From: Niabella pedocola
GTDB taxonomy: Bacteria; Bacteroidota; Bacteroidia; Chitinophagales; Chitinophagaceae
Length of the DNA stretch: 64,000 nt
Direction: 5' to 3'
Assembly (NCBI RefSeq): GCF_021044425.1
Contig: NZ_JAJNEC010000004.1
Location: forward strand, 558,001-622,000
Position 1 is the first letter of the stretch; each line of letters starts with the position of its first letter. This document shows positions 27,182 through 36,078 of this stretch, piece by piece. A program made the position numbers and the translations under genes. The notes under the pieces are model-generated. The model searched no databases. It saw only the letters and a program-made list of their open reading frames with translations, and was not told the DNA's origin.

Positions 27182-28162
27182 CTATGCGGTGGCCCGTGCT
27201 TTATTGTAACGGCTCCGGTAATCTGCAGGCGAAAGACCGGTTATTTTGCGGAATACATCGCGAAAGGTTTTATCATCGGTATAGCCTACATCCATCATCA
27301 CTTCGAATATGGTTTTACGGCCGCGTTCCAGCTCTTTTTTGGCGGCTTCGATCTTTACCCGTTGCAGGTAGGCCACGGGGGTATTACCGGTTGCTTTTAT
27401 AAAACGCCGGTCAAAATTGCGCCGGCTGATCGCCAGCTGCACCGCCAGTTTCTCAAAAGAGATCCGGCTATCCAGGTGTTCCTCGATATAGGTTTGCGCA
27501 TGCTGGATCAATTCATCGTCGTGCTCCTTTTGTGCCTGGAAGATCGTAAACGGAGATTGAGTGGTCCGCTCTACTTCGATCTGAAAAACCTTTGAGCAAC
27601 GGATAGCAACGGAACGGTCGAACAGGTTTTCTACAAGGTACAGGATCAGGTTCAGGAACGAATATGCACCGCCGTTGGTATAGATCCCGTTTTCATGGGT
27701 AATGATCTTACCGGTGGCTATTTGCACGCCCGGGAACATCCGTTCAAATTCCGCTACCTTATTCCAATGAATGGAACAGGCACGGTTTTGCAAAAGCCCC
27801 GTAGCTGCCAGAAGAAACGCGCCGGAGCACATGCTGGCCACTTCTGCCCCGCATTTGTATTGCAGCCGGATCCAGTCGAGGAGCTCCTGGTTTTGCCGTA
27901 CGGCTTCCTCGTATTCGCCCAGTACGGCTGGGATCAGGACCAGGTCGGTTTGACGGATCTGCCGGATATCCACCGGCCGTATCGCCAGGTACCCGTTATG
28001 CGATCGAACCTCTGAAGCAAAGCCGGCAATTTCAATATTCACCAAGGATGGGTGCCCCGCCTGTTTCCAGTATTCGTTTGCCTGACGCAGGATATCATAC
28101 GCCCCGCCGATGGTATTTACATTGACCCTGCAATCCGGCACTACGATGGTTATATGTTTCAT
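27182..28162 (-). CDS. GlxA family transcriptional regulator (DJ-1/PfpI + AraC)
   Basis: A 326-residue regulator. Residues 1-190 form a DJ-1/PfpI-like domain (ITIVVPDCRVNVNTIGGAYDIL, and VASMCSGAFLLAATGLL with the conserved Cys at the nucleophile elbow). The C-terminal AraC domain has two helix-turn-helix motifs (ISFEKLAVQLAISRRNFDRRF; IFEVMMDVGYTDDKTFRDVFRKITGLSPADYRSRY). Such proteins act as transcription activators; the domain with Cys is usually a sensor, not an enzyme. Target genes are unknown, and the neighbours are not obviously linked. Confidence 0.88.
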   Translation of the reverse strand: MKHITIVVPDCRVNVNTIGGAYDILRQANEYWKQAGHPSLVNIEIAGFASEVRSHNGYLAIRPVDIRQIRQTDLVLIPAVLGEYEEAVRQNQELLDWIRLQYKCGAEVASMCSGAFLLAATGLLQNRACSIHWNKVAEFERMFPGVQIATGKIITHENGIYTNGGAYSFLNLILYLVENLFDRSVAIRCSKVFQIEVERTTQSPFTIFQAQKEHDDELIQHAQTYIEEHLDSRISFEKLAVQLAISRRNFDRRFIKATGNTPVAYLQRVKIEAAKKELERGRKTIFEVMMDVGYTDDKTFRDVFRKITGLSPADYRSRYNKARATA

Positions 28163-28411
28163 GCTGCTATTTTTATATGTTGGGCGCTACCGCAATACGT
28201 TGTGGAACGAGCTGCAGCTGCAATGCACTTCATAAAATTACTGTTACAAAGGTATTAAACCTGCCCTGTCCAAATATCCCCGTATTAAAGTCCATTTCAC
28301 ACACTGAAAATACATCATTAAGCCAATAGCTTTGTACCGGATAGATGCCGGAAACAACAGCAAGTAAAAATTGAAGACAATATTACCCTCCTTAAATAAT
28401 ACAATTCCAAT

Positions 28412-28864
28412 ATGAATAACCGTAATTTCTCCGTTTCCATTATAACGGACCAAACACCCGAAGCCGTGTTTAACGCAGTAAACGATGTACGCGGATGGTG
28501 GACAGAAAACCTTGAAGGAAAAACCTTTCAAAAAGATGATGTCTTTGAAGTGCGCTTTGGCGATGTACATTATTCACGGCAGCAGTTAACAGAAGTGATC
28601 CCTGATACAAAAGTAGTATGGCTGGTTACGGATAGCCGGCTCAATTTCCTGCAGAACCAGTCGGAATGGAATGATACGCAGATCTCCTTTGAAATTTCAG
28701 AAGAAAAAGGCCATACCCAGCTTCGCTTTACACATGAGGGCCTGCAGCCGGATGTGGAATGTTATGGTGCCTGCTCAAACGCATGGTCAGACTTTATTCT
28801 GAACAGCCTGCGTAACCGGATCGATACCGGTAAAGGAAATCCTGCTCCAAAAGACGCCGTTTAG
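28412..28864 (+). CDS. SRPBCC domain protein (AHSA1-like)
   Basis: A 150-residue single-domain START/Bet v1-like protein: FSVSIITDQTPEAVFNAVNDVRGWWTE at the N-terminus, then VFEVRFGDVHYSRQQLTEVIPDTKVVWLV, and the C-terminal helix ACSNAWSDFILNSLRNRIDTG. This fold forms a hydrophobic ligand pocket; the family includes Hsp90 activator-like proteins and many of unknown function. No signal peptide. It stands alone. Confidence 0.8.
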   Translation: MNNRNFSVSIITDQTPEAVFNAVNDVRGWWTENLEGKTFQKDDVFEVRFGDVHYSRQQLTEVIPDTKVVWLVTDSRLNFLQNQSEWNDTQISFEISEEKGHTQLRFTHEGLQPDVECYGACSNAWSDFILNSLRNRIDTGKGNPAPKDAV

Positions 28865-28904
28865 CAGCCCGGGTACGGTTCGCTAAACGAAGGTTGTACC
28901 GGCA

Positions 28905-29654
28905 TCAACCCGCGGCCCGGGCATAAAAGAATTTGGGTTGATAGCTGCTGTTGTAGATGAACAGTACCGAGCCATCTCTGATCGTTTCGATAATTGGACG
29001 GCTGAGTTCCACCGGCACAGCGGGGCATCCAAAGCTCCGGCCCAGGTATCCCAGCTCATTGATGCTCGACTGGCTTACATAAGGCGCGCCATGCAGTACG
29101 ATGGCCCGCTGCAGGGCCCTGTCATTCAGGCCCGGCTCCAGCCCTTTTAGTTTTAATGAATACCCGTTTCCGCCAAAATAAGGTGCATCCGTAAGATAAA
29201 ATCCCAGGCTGCTTTTATTTGAAGACATGGTATTGCTGAACGAGGTGGCTACCAGGGTGCCGGACTTCCGCCCATGTGCCGCCCAGGTATTAAAGAGCAG
29301 CTTATAATTTTTAACGTCGAGAATATACATCCGTTTATTTACGCTGGGCTGATCAAAATCAACGATCGTAATCACCGAATCATTCAGCACTTTTCCTTCT
29401 TCCTTTAACTCTTCCAGACCTTCCAGCGCATAGGTAAACGCCTGCTCCGAAAGTCCTTTCAGATCCAGGTGCAGGCTGTCATAAACCAGTTGATGTCTGT
29501 TGGCTTTCCAACCAAAAGACATGCGGTACATGGGTACCGAACTGATCTTTTCTGAAACCGGAGCCACAGCAGGTGCGTGCCATGAAATATTTGTCACAGC
29601 AACAATTAAAACCACCAGCGCTATTAATTTTTTTGCAATAAAAATCCTCATCAT
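28905..29654 (-). CDS. L,D-transpeptidase catalytic domain family protein
   Basis: A 249-residue exported protein of the YkuD_2 type murein L,D-transpeptidase family. The N-terminus (FIAKKLIALVVLIVAVTN) is a signal or membrane anchor. The catalytic block is YLGRSFGCPAVPV near residues 205-217, with Cys as nucleophile, preceded by IVLHGAPYVS carrying the conserved His. These enzymes form 3-3 cross-links or attach proteins to peptidoglycan, but this subgroup is poorly characterised. The first Met may be one codon later (29651). Confidence 0.83.
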   Translation of the reverse strand: MMRIFIAKKLIALVVLIVAVTNISWHAPAVAPVSEKISSVPMYRMSFGWKANRHQLVYDSLHLDLKGLSEQAFTYALEGLEELKEEGKVLNDSVITIVDFDQPSVNKRMYILDVKNYKLLFNTWAAHGRKSGTLVATSFSNTMSSNKSSLGFYLTDAPYFGGNGYSLKLKGLEPGLNDRALQRAIVLHGAPYVSQSSINELGYLGRSFGCPAVPVELSRPIIETIRDGSVLFIYNSSYQPKFFYARAAG

Positions 29655-29896
29655 TAAAAAATACTTTTTTTTAATTCCTCAAAAATTCAGATGCAAGGTT
29701 TAAAATAGTTCTAATGCGTCATATGGCGACGAAGCATTCAGAGCCGATCATTATCGGGTGTTTCGGGGGAAGCAGTCAACTTTGTTGCACACTACTTTTT
29801 CCACAAAACCAGTGCAAAGTTAGGGCAGAAAAATGGGTTTTCTGTTACGAAAAACCTAAATGAAATATTTTATATACTTAAATTTATATATATCTG

Positions 29897-31081
29897 TTAC
29901 TCAATACCTAAAACTTCTTTTGCCAGGCGGATCATCCGGGGTTCACCGGTGTGTTTGCCTTTTTCATCGGAAAGTTTTACAGTGGATACCCATCTTTTAC
30001 CGTCGAACTGAACAGCTGTTAGTTTCATTACAATATTCATGGGTTTTAATCCCACATCATTGGTGAGGTTGGTACCGATACCGAAAGATATACCGATCTT
30101 CCCCTTGGTTGCATGCGTGATCTCCGCCACTCTTTCGGTGTTCAGGCCGTCGGAAAAAATGATGAATTTATAGGCCGGGTTGATCCCCAGGCTCCGGTAA
30201 TGCGCGATCACCTTTTCTGCATAGGCAATGGGGTCCCCGCTATCATGCCGCACCCCGTCGAACAACTTGGCGAACTTTTTGTCGAACTGCTCAAAAAAGA
30301 CATCGTTGGTATAGGTATCAGACAGGGCCACTCCCAGGTCGCCGCGGTACACATCCGTCCAGTGTTCCAGGCTTAATGCATTGGCCATGGTAAACCCGTA
30401 TTTGGCTGCATGAAACATAAACCATTCATGCGCATGCGTTCCGATCGGTTTTGTTTTTGAGCGCATCGCCAGGTGCACATTGCTGGTACCTACAAAATTT
30501 TTACCGCCATGTTGGGTGAGGGTGTCTACCACCAGCTGCTGCACACTGAAGGAATGCCGGCGCCGTGTGCCAAATTCTGCAACGGGCACATCCAGTTCTT
30601 TGTAAATACTCGTCTTCTCGATCGTATTGCGCACCACCTGTCCGTCGTCCTCACGTTGTTGCCCCGTGCGTTCATAATACAATTCGCTGATCAAAAAAAG
30701 CAGGGGTACTTCCCAGAGAATGGTCCGGAACCAATGCCCCTCCACTGAAACCTCCAGCTGCTCGCCTTCCTGAACAATATGCACTTCCGAAGGATCGTAC
30801 CGGTACCCGGCCAGCAGGTCGAGGTAAGCCGCATTCAGGTAGGGGCAATTGAGCGCAAGGTACCGGTGCTCTTCCCTCGTGAGCTGCAGGGATGCCATTG
30901 AAGCCACCTGTGCTTTTAACGCTTCTCCAAAGCCTTCGGGAAATGCATGGGCACCTCGGTTGATAAACGTATACCGGGCCTTTACGTCCGGAAACAGCTG
31001 CATCACGGCGCATTGCATGGTAAACTTGTAAAAATCATTATCGAGGATCGACGGGGAAGGAAAAAGCGTTTCAGTGTTCAT
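29897..31081 (-). CDS. pncB: Nicotinate phosphoribosyltransferase
   Basis: A 394-residue PncB of the NAD salvage pathway, which makes nicotinate mononucleotide from nicotinate and PRPP with ATP. Family segments are [14 protein letters not shown], the phosphorylated-His region [15 protein letters not shown] (near 170), [23 protein letters not shown] and IIFSDGLN, plus [12 protein letters not shown]. The start at 31081 follows a TACGTTTG promoter box by four bases, suggesting a leaderless mRNA. It diverges from purE. Confidence 0.95.
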   Translation of the reverse strand: MNTETLFPSPSILDNDFYKFTMQCAVMQLFPDVKARYTFINRGAHAFPEGFGEALKAQVASMASLQLTREEHRYLALNCPYLNAAYLDLLAGYRYDPSEVHIVQEGEQLEVSVEGHWFRTILWEVPLLFLISELYYERTGQQREDDGQVVRNTIEKTSIYKELDVPVAEFGTRRRHSFSVQQLVVDTLTQHGGKNFVGTSNVHLAMRSKTKPIGTHAHEWFMFHAAKYGFTMANALSLEHWTDVYRGDLGVALSDTYTNDVFFEQFDKKFAKLFDGVRHDSGDPIAYAEKVIAHYRSLGINPAYKFIIFSDGLNTERVAEITHATKGKIGISFGIGTNLTNDVGLKPMNIVMKLTAVQFDGKRWVSTVKLSDEKGKHTGEPRMIRLAKEVLGIE

Positions 31082-31085
31082 TTTT

Positions 31086-31093
31086 CAAACGTA
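31086..31093 (-). promoter_or_regulatory. -7 promoter box TACGTTTG, leaderless start of pncB
   Basis: A full TAnnTTTG match on the minus strand, exactly four bases before the ATG of pncB. Confidence 0.55.
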
Positions 31094-31118
31094 CATAAAA
31101 TTTTGTTTAGTTGTCGGT

Positions 31119-31153
31119 TTTCAGCGATCAGCTATCAGCGATCAGGCATCCGT
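31119..31153. repeat. Degenerate 7-bp tandem repeat array (GATCAGC type)
   Basis: Units TTTCAGC, GATCAGC, TATCAGC, GATCAGG, CATCCGT in register, between the divergent starts of pncB and purE. Confidence 0.6.
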
Positions 31154-31200
31154 AATCCAGAAATATCCCTGTGTGGTTGCGCCGTATATGCTTTTTACCG

Positions 31201-31207
31201 TTCTTTG
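31201..31207 (+). promoter_or_regulatory. Probable -7 box of purE (TTCTTTG)
   Basis: TTCTTTG ends four bases before the ATG at 31212. It matches the core TTTG and the N4 spacing seen at other genes but not the TA of TAnnTTTG. Confidence 0.4.
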
Positions 31208-31211
31208 CAAC

Positions 31212-31727
31212 ATGGCAATACAAGTAGGCATCATCATGGGCAGCGATAGCGATTTACCGGTAATGGAGCCGGCTGCTGCAGTTTTAAAAGCAATAGGTAT
31301 CGACTATGAAGTAACCGTAGTATCTGCACACCGCACGCCTCTGCGTATGATTACATATGCGCAAACGGCAAAAGAGCGTGGATTAAAAGTGATTATTGCC
31401 GGTGCCGGCGGAGCAGCGCACCTCCCGGGGATGGTAGCCTCCATCACGGCGCTTCCGGTAATCGGTGTGCCGGTTAAATCGAGCAATTCGATTGACGGAT
31501 GGGATTCTGTATTGAGTATTTTACAAATGCCGAACGGTGTGCCGGTTGCTACTGTGGCCCTCAACGCCGCTAAAAATGCGGGCATCCTTGCCGCGCAGAT
31601 CATTGGTGCTTCCGACGATGCCATTTATGAAAAGATGGCGGCTTATAAGCAGGAAATGGAAACCGAAGTACTGCAGAAAGTGGAGCGGCTAAAGGGATCG
31701 GGACAGCCGAATGCATTTGATTCCTGA
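31212..31727 (+). CDS. purE: 5-(carboxyamino)imidazole ribonucleotide mutase
   Basis: A 171-residue class I PurE, which moves the carboxyl group from N5-CAIR to CAIR in purine synthesis. Family segments are [14 protein letters not shown] at the N-terminus, [11 protein letters not shown] with the catalytic His, [21 protein letters not shown] and [18 protein letters not shown] chose the ATG at 31212; the open frame extends 46 codons upstream through the repeat array into the pncB start, with no conserved residues. No purK is adjacent. Confidence 0.94.
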   Translation: MAIQVGIIMGSDSDLPVMEPAAAVLKAIGIDYEVTVVSAHRTPLRMITYAQTAKERGLKVIIAGAGGAAHLPGMVASITALPVIGVPVKSSNSIDGWDSVLSILQMPNGVPVATVALNAAKNAGILAAQIIGASDDAIYEKMAAYKQEMETEVLQKVERLKGSGQPNAFDS

Positions 31728-31741
31728 GGCTTCTGCTATAA

Positions 31742-31776
31742 GCATTCAGCCATCAGCATTCAAAATTCAGTTATCA
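31742..31776. repeat. Degenerate 7-bp tandem repeat array (GCATTCA type)
   Basis: Units GCATTCA, GCCATCA, GCATTCA, AAATTCA, GTTATCA between the convergent ends of purE and bshC. Confidence 0.6.
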
Positions 31777-31805
31777 ATAGTACGCTATCTGCGATTTGGA
31801 ATGCG

Positions 31806-33407
31806 CTATAACTCCTCCAGTACCACAAACTGCTGCTCTAGGCCCAGCGCATGCTGATACAGCAGATCGATCAATGCAGGACCATGTTGTGCATAAAATG
31901 GAATAAAGTTTTCAATACGTTCCTGCAGATTGTTTAGCGGAAACAGTTGCGCTTTTAATTTTGTTACCTGGTTCATCGCATCCTGGTGATTTCTTTTCTC
32001 GGCGCGGAGTATTTTCTTTCCGAGTTCACCGATCCGCCGGGTGGTATTTGTTTCCAACGCAGCAATATGCTGCAACAGGGTACCGTCTATGAGGGCTGCC
32101 TGCTCCTTCAGCTCAGCATAAAGCTGGCGGATCGTATCCAGGGAGGTTTCGACGCTTAGATTTTGTTCAGAATGTGCCCGTACCCAGTCGTTCTTAAGAT
32201 CATGAAGCGGCTGAAAAAGCTGTACGGGTTTATACCCCAGTTTTTGAACCAGCGCCGTCTGCCTGCGGTTGATCAGCAGCAACGAGTTCCGTAATACCAG
32301 TAATGGATAGGGTACTTTATAGTGTTCAAATATTTTCTTTAACTGGATCCAGTAAGCCAGCTCTCCCCCTCCGCCTATAAATAAAAGGTTGGGCAGGATC
32401 ATTTCCTGGAATACCGGGCGAAGGATCACATTGGGACTAAACCGCTCGGGATGTTCATCTACCTCTTTTATGATCTCCGCCGCGGAAAAAGAATGGGGTG
32501 TGTCTACCACGCTCCATCGATCCCCGGAACGTTCGATCCGGTGACGTCCCTGGTCGGTCAGGTAGAACAGGTTGATCTCCCGGCTATGGGCCTGAACCTT
32601 GTAGCCGGCCGCCGTTAACTGCGCGGCGGTTGCTGCTACCATTGCCGCCGAGCGGCCATTTTGCAATTCATCTTTGAACAATCCTGCTGCTATGGACTTT
32701 AATTCCGCATTGTCGGGTATCACCACGATCAACCCATACCGGGCGAACAAAAAATGCACAAATGCAAATGTTGCTTCCTGGATGGAACATCCGGGTTTAT
32801 AGCAAGCGCGCAGTGCCGCGGCTATTTCATTGCCGTAGGGCCATACGCCAGTTTGTGCCTCGATCCGGTCCAGCAACTGGAGCAACGCTTTATCCACTTT
32901 CATTCTTCCTACGGCGCCGGTTTGGTCCGTGTTCCACTCCATCTTTTGTCCATCTATAAAAAGATGCCCCAGCTCATCCAGGTCGGCATCCTCGCTTCCC
33001 ATATAATATACCGGTACAAAATCATATTCGGGGTATGACTTTTTGCTTTGTTCTGCAAGCCGGATCGCATGCAGGATCTTATAAATAAAATAAAAGGGGC
33101 CGGTAAAAATATTGGGCTGATGTGCGGTAACCGTAGTAAATGTGGTTTCTTTTTCCAACAGTGCAAGGTTCGCGGTCACCTCATCCGAAGCCGGAACCGA
33201 GCTGTATTGCTGTCGTAATGCACGCACCAGCAGTGCCCGGTTAGTGGTTACCGCTTTTCGCCGTTCTATGGCGTTGCCGATGGCCGACACCGAAGGAAAT
33301 TCTCCATAAAACGGCTTCAGTTGGGCATCTTCATTCAAATAATCTGAAACCAGTTTACTAAAGAAACCGGTTTCCGCGTAAGAAAGATGTTGGGTCTTAC
33401 AGTCCAT
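31806..33407 (-). CDS. bshC: Bacillithiol biosynthesis cysteine-adding enzyme
   Basis: A 533-residue BshC-type protein, the last enzyme of bacillithiol synthesis, which joins Cys to glucosaminyl-malate. Segments typical of the family are VTAHQPNIFTGPFYFIYKILHAI, PVYYMGSEDADLDE, VILRPVFQEMILPNLLFIGGGGELAYWIQLK and a C-terminal coiled coil (RRIGELGKKILRAEKRNHQDA) followed by PLNNLQERIENF. I chose the ATG at 33407; an earlier in-frame codon at 33446 adds 13 poorly conserved residues. The bacilliredoxin-like ytxJ at 56304 supports bacillithiol use in this organism. Confidence 0.9.
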   Translation of the reverse strand: MDCKTQHLSYAETGFFSKLVSDYLNEDAQLKPFYGEFPSVSAIGNAIERRKAVTTNRALLVRALRQQYSSVPASDEVTANLALLEKETTFTTVTAHQPNIFTGPFYFIYKILHAIRLAEQSKKSYPEYDFVPVYYMGSEDADLDELGHLFIDGQKMEWNTDQTGAVGRMKVDKALLQLLDRIEAQTGVWPYGNEIAAALRACYKPGCSIQEATFAFVHFLFARYGLIVVIPDNAELKSIAAGLFKDELQNGRSAAMVAATAAQLTAAGYKVQAHSREINLFYLTDQGRHRIERSGDRWSVVDTPHSFSAAEIIKEVDEHPERFSPNVILRPVFQEMILPNLLFIGGGGELAYWIQLKKIFEHYKVPYPLLVLRNSLLLINRRQTALVQKLGYKPVQLFQPLHDLKNDWVRAHSEQNLSVETSLDTIRQLYAELKEQAALIDGTLLQHIAALETNTTRRIGELGKKILRAEKRNHQDAMNQVTKLKAQLFPLNNLQERIENFIPFYAQHGPALIDLLYQHALGLEQQFVVLEEL

Positions 33408-33465
33408 ACATTGATATTGCAATCCAAAATGAAAATACAATAACATTTTTAAAGTGAAATAGTTT

Positions 33466-33473
33466 TATTTTTA
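33466..33473 (+). promoter_or_regulatory. -7-like box TATTTTTA, leaderless start of purU
   Basis: One mismatch from TAnnTTTG (final A for G), four bases before the ATG at 33478. Confidence 0.4.
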
Positions 33474-33477
33474 GCGA

Positions 33478-34311
33478 ATGATCATCTTAATACAATGCAC
33501 GGACCAGGTAGGCCTGGTGGCTGCTATTTCGAAAGTAATGGCGGATGCGGATCTCAATATCATCTCCATGCGGGAATATGTGAATGTGGAGGCAAACCGT
33601 TTTTACCTTCGCCTGGAAATAATGGCCGACATTATTAACGCCGCGCATGTGGAAGCCGCATTGTTAAACGTATTGCCTCCCGGCTGCTCGATCTTTATCC
33701 AACCGGCCGTTAAAAAAAAGGTAGCCGTGCTGGTTACAAAAGAGTACCATTGTTTGGGCGACATCCTGCTGCGGAATTATTTCAACACTCTCGGCGCATC
33801 TGTGGAGTGTGTGATCGGCAATCATGAAACGCTGCGATCGCTTACCGATAAGTTCGACATTCCTTTTCATTATGTAGATCACCTGGACCGTACGAAGGCG
33901 GCTTTTGAGGAAGCGGTGTCGGCCGTATTGGGCAACTACCGGTTCGACTATATTATCCTTGCAAAATTTATGCGCATCCTTTCCCCGGGGTTTGTGGCGG
34001 CTTATCCGCACCGGATCATTAATATTCATCACTCATTCCTGCCGGCCTTTGTTGGCGCCAGCCCATACCGGCAGGCGCATGAGCGAGGCGTAAAACTGAT
34101 CGGCGCAACCGCTCATTTTGTGACGGATGTACTGGATGAAGGGCCCATTATCGCCCAACAGATCATTCCTGTGAACCATGCCCATTCCGTAACGGATATG
34201 GTAACGCTGGGCAAGGAAATTGAGGAATCGGTTCTGGCAAAGGCCCTGCAGCTGGTATTGCAGGACCGGGTGATTGTGGACGGAAATAAAACAGTGGTGT
34301 TTGAGAACTAA
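33478..34311 (+). CDS. purU: Formyltetrahydrofolate deformylase
   Basis: A 277-residue PurU that hydrolyses 10-formyl-THF to formate and THF, balancing one-carbon units with purine synthesis. Residues 1-75 are an ACT regulatory domain (ILIQCTDQVGLVAAISKVMADADLNIISMREYV). The catalytic domain has the formyltransferase triad: Asn in INIHHSFLPAFVGASPY, His in GATAHFVTDVLDEGPII, and Asp in the same segment. It diverges from bshC and probably starts without a leader. Confidence 0.94.
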   Translation: MIILIQCTDQVGLVAAISKVMADADLNIISMREYVNVEANRFYLRLEIMADIINAAHVEAALLNVLPPGCSIFIQPAVKKKVAVLVTKEYHCLGDILLRNYFNTLGASVECVIGNHETLRSLTDKFDIPFHYVDHLDRTKAAFEEAVSAVLGNYRFDYIILAKFMRILSPGFVAAYPHRIINIHHSFLPAFVGASPYRQAHERGVKLIGATAHFVTDVLDEGPIIAQQIIPVNHAHSVTDMVTLGKEIEESVLAKALQLVLQDRVIVDGNKTVVFEN

Positions 34312-34515
34312 TGGATGTGCTTCACGGCCGTTTATTGCTCACGGTTCAACGGTCTTCTCAGGATTTCATTTGCGCACCGATTTCACAGATGTACACAGAT
34401 TTTTTAGATACGGTATTTAATAATCGCTGTCTGTACGAATCGATATGATCCGTGAGAACACCCGCTGCCGTCTTAACGGTTCTGCCGGTTTTCGCAGGCT
34501 ATACCTTAAAAAAAA

Positions 34516-34536
34516 ATCCCGCTTTAAAAGCGGGAT
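34516..34536 (-). terminator. Intrinsic terminator after the GlsB/YeaQ-like gene
   Basis: The inverted repeat ATCCCGCTTT / AAAGCGGGAT is followed on the minus strand by a run of nine T. It lies 26 bp past the stop of the small membrane protein gene. Confidence 0.85.
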
Positions 34537-34562
34537 CCATCTTATTAAAGAGGGCAACTTTA

Positions 34563-34826
34563 TCAAACGCCTTTCTTCCGGGTGATCATCCCGTAGATCC
34601 ACAATAAAAGCACTGCTCCTAAAATGGCAAAGGCAAATCCCTTGAATGACCAGTTCCCGTTGATCGAAATGCCCAGCACCTGTGTGCCGATCCATCCGCC
34701 CAAAAAGGCTCCCGCGATACCAATAATGATGGTTACGATCCAACCGCCGGGGTCCTTACCGGGGTGTAGGGCTTTAGCAATAGCACCTGCTATCAATCCA
34801 AAAATGATCCAAGATAAAATACCCAT
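34563..34826 (-). CDS. GlsB/YeaQ/YmgE family small membrane protein
   Basis: An 87-residue protein with three hydrophobic segments and glycine-rich turns: GILSWIIFGLIAGAIAKAL, GWIVTIIIGIAGAFLGGWIG, and FAFAILGAVLLLWIYGMI, ending RKKG. This matches the transglycosylase-associated / stress-response membrane protein family, whose function is not settled. It follows aroC by 112 bp on the same strand but has its own terminator, so it may be a separate unit. Confidence 0.85.
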   Translation of the reverse strand: MGILSWIIFGLIAGAIAKALHPGKDPGGWIVTIIIGIAGAFLGGWIGTQVLGISINGNWSFKGFAFAILGAVLLLWIYGMITRKKGV

Positions 34827-34937
34827 AATTTTTTTGTTTTAACAAGGTGAAATAAAGTTTTCGTCCTTTAAAGTTAATACAAAAAAACATGCCAAAAAAA
34901 CAATTTACCGTTAACGAAGGACATCGTTATCAACCGG

Positions 34938-35936
34938 TTATTCACCAATAACCCGGCTAATTTTCCCGGTCTGCATCATTAAATCGACCAGTGCAATGGC
35001 TGTAACAGCCTCCACAATTACTGGCGCACGAAGCGCTACACAAAGATCGTGGCGCCCCTTTACGGAAAAATCTTCCATCTGTCCGGTTTCCCAATTCAGG
35101 CTATGCTGGGGCTTGGGTGTGGAAGCAGTAGGTTTTATAGCGATGCGAAATACCAGTTCATTACCATTGGTGATGCCGCCTACAATGCCACCGGCATGAT
35201 TGGTAGTGGTTTTGCCTTCGTTATTTTCAATGGGATCATTGTGTTGCGAACCAAACATTTTTGCAGCCGCAAAACCGGCACCGAACTCTACTCCTTTCAC
35301 CGCCGGAATCGTAAACAGGAGCTGCGCCAGAACGGACTCCACCGAATTAAAGTAAGGCTCGCCCAAACCGACCGGAAGTCCATTTACACGGCATTCGATC
35401 AGCCCGCCTACGGAATCCTTTGCTTCAATAGCCTTCTGCAATCCTCTTTCCGGATCCGGGTCTCCGCCAATTTCCGTGATCCGGGCTACAATGGAAATAT
35501 CCCGGAGCAATTTTTTAGCGATCACCCCTGCGGCAACCAGTCCTGTGGTCAGCCGCGCACTGAAATGTCCGCCCCCCCGGTAATCTTCAAATCCGCCAAA
35601 CTTTTTATGCGCTACAAAATCCGCGTGCCCCGGACGGGGAAAGCTTCTCAGTTTTTCATAGTCCCCACTACGGGTGTTTTTATTTTCAAAATAGATCATT
35701 ACCGGGAAGCCCGTGGTTTTCCCGTTAAATACGCCGCTTTTGAAAATCGGGATATCATCTTCTTTCCGCGGCGTAGCACCCTTTTGGTTTCCTCCCTTCC
35801 GGCGTTCCATATCCGGAAGAAAATCCTCCACCGGAACATCGAGTCCGGCCGGTATGCCATCTATTACTACGCCTACACATTCTCCATGTGATTCTCCGAA
35901 GATCTGTATCCTGAATAATTGTCCGAATGCGTTCAT
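34938..35936 (-). CDS. aroC: Chorismate synthase
   Basis: A 332-residue AroC, the final step of the shikimate pathway (EPSP to chorismate, reduced FMN needed). Signatures are GESHGECVGVVIDGIPAGL, RPGHADFVAHKKF, RGGGHFSARLTTGLVAAG, and the C-terminal RHDLCVALRAPVIVEA. The start at 35936 (MNAFGQLFRIQIFGESHGE) fits other AroC proteins. The frame stays open to 36011, but those codons encode a 7-bp repeat array (LKTRISSLKTRISNL), so they are not genuine protein. It is the last aromatic gene of the leftward operon. Confidence 0.95.
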   Translation of the reverse strand: MNAFGQLFRIQIFGESHGECVGVVIDGIPAGLDVPVEDFLPDMERRKGGNQKGATPRKEDDIPIFKSGVFNGKTTGFPVMIYFENKNTRSGDYEKLRSFPRPGHADFVAHKKFGGFEDYRGGGHFSARLTTGLVAAGVIAKKLLRDISIVARITEIGGDPDPERGLQKAIEAKDSVGGLIECRVNGLPVGLGEPYFNSVESVLAQLLFTIPAVKGVEFGAGFAAAKMFGSQHNDPIENNEGKTTTNHAGGIVGGITNGNELVFRIAIKPTASTPKPQHSLNWETGQMEDFSVKGRHDLCVALRAPVIVEAVTAIALVDLMMQTGKISRVIGE

Positions 35937-35940
35937 TGTT

Positions 35941-35989
35941 ATGAGATTTGAGATTCGAGTTTTGAGACTTGAGATTCGAGTTTTGAGCG
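35941..35989. repeat. Degenerate 7-bp tandem repeat array (TTGAGAT type), 7 units
   Basis: Units ATGAGAT, TTGAGAT, TCGAGTT, TTGAGAC, TTGAGAT, TCGAGTT, TTGAGCG, in register, ending 4 bp before the aroC start. Next to it a palindrome (GCGCAC ... GTGCGC, about 35986-36022) could form a hairpin in the aroA-aroC spacer. Confidence 0.7.
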
Positions 35990-36078
35990 CACTACTGTTA
36001 GCTACTAACAATTAACAGTGCGCCATTTTTCTTCTGCTGCGCTCTATTGGCTATTCACCATTGCCTATGTACCACCGC

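Noticed and set aside
28244..28570. Minus-strand frame overlapping the SRPBCC gene
   Set aside because: Antisense to a well-supported gene, with no conserved motif.
31074..31211. Longer N-terminus of PurE
   Set aside because: It runs through the repeat array and the pncB start, and PurE proteins begin just before [10 protein letters not shown].
35937..36011. Longer N-terminus of AroC
   Set aside because: The extra residues are translated 7-bp repeats; AroC begins with FGQLFRIQIFGESHGE.
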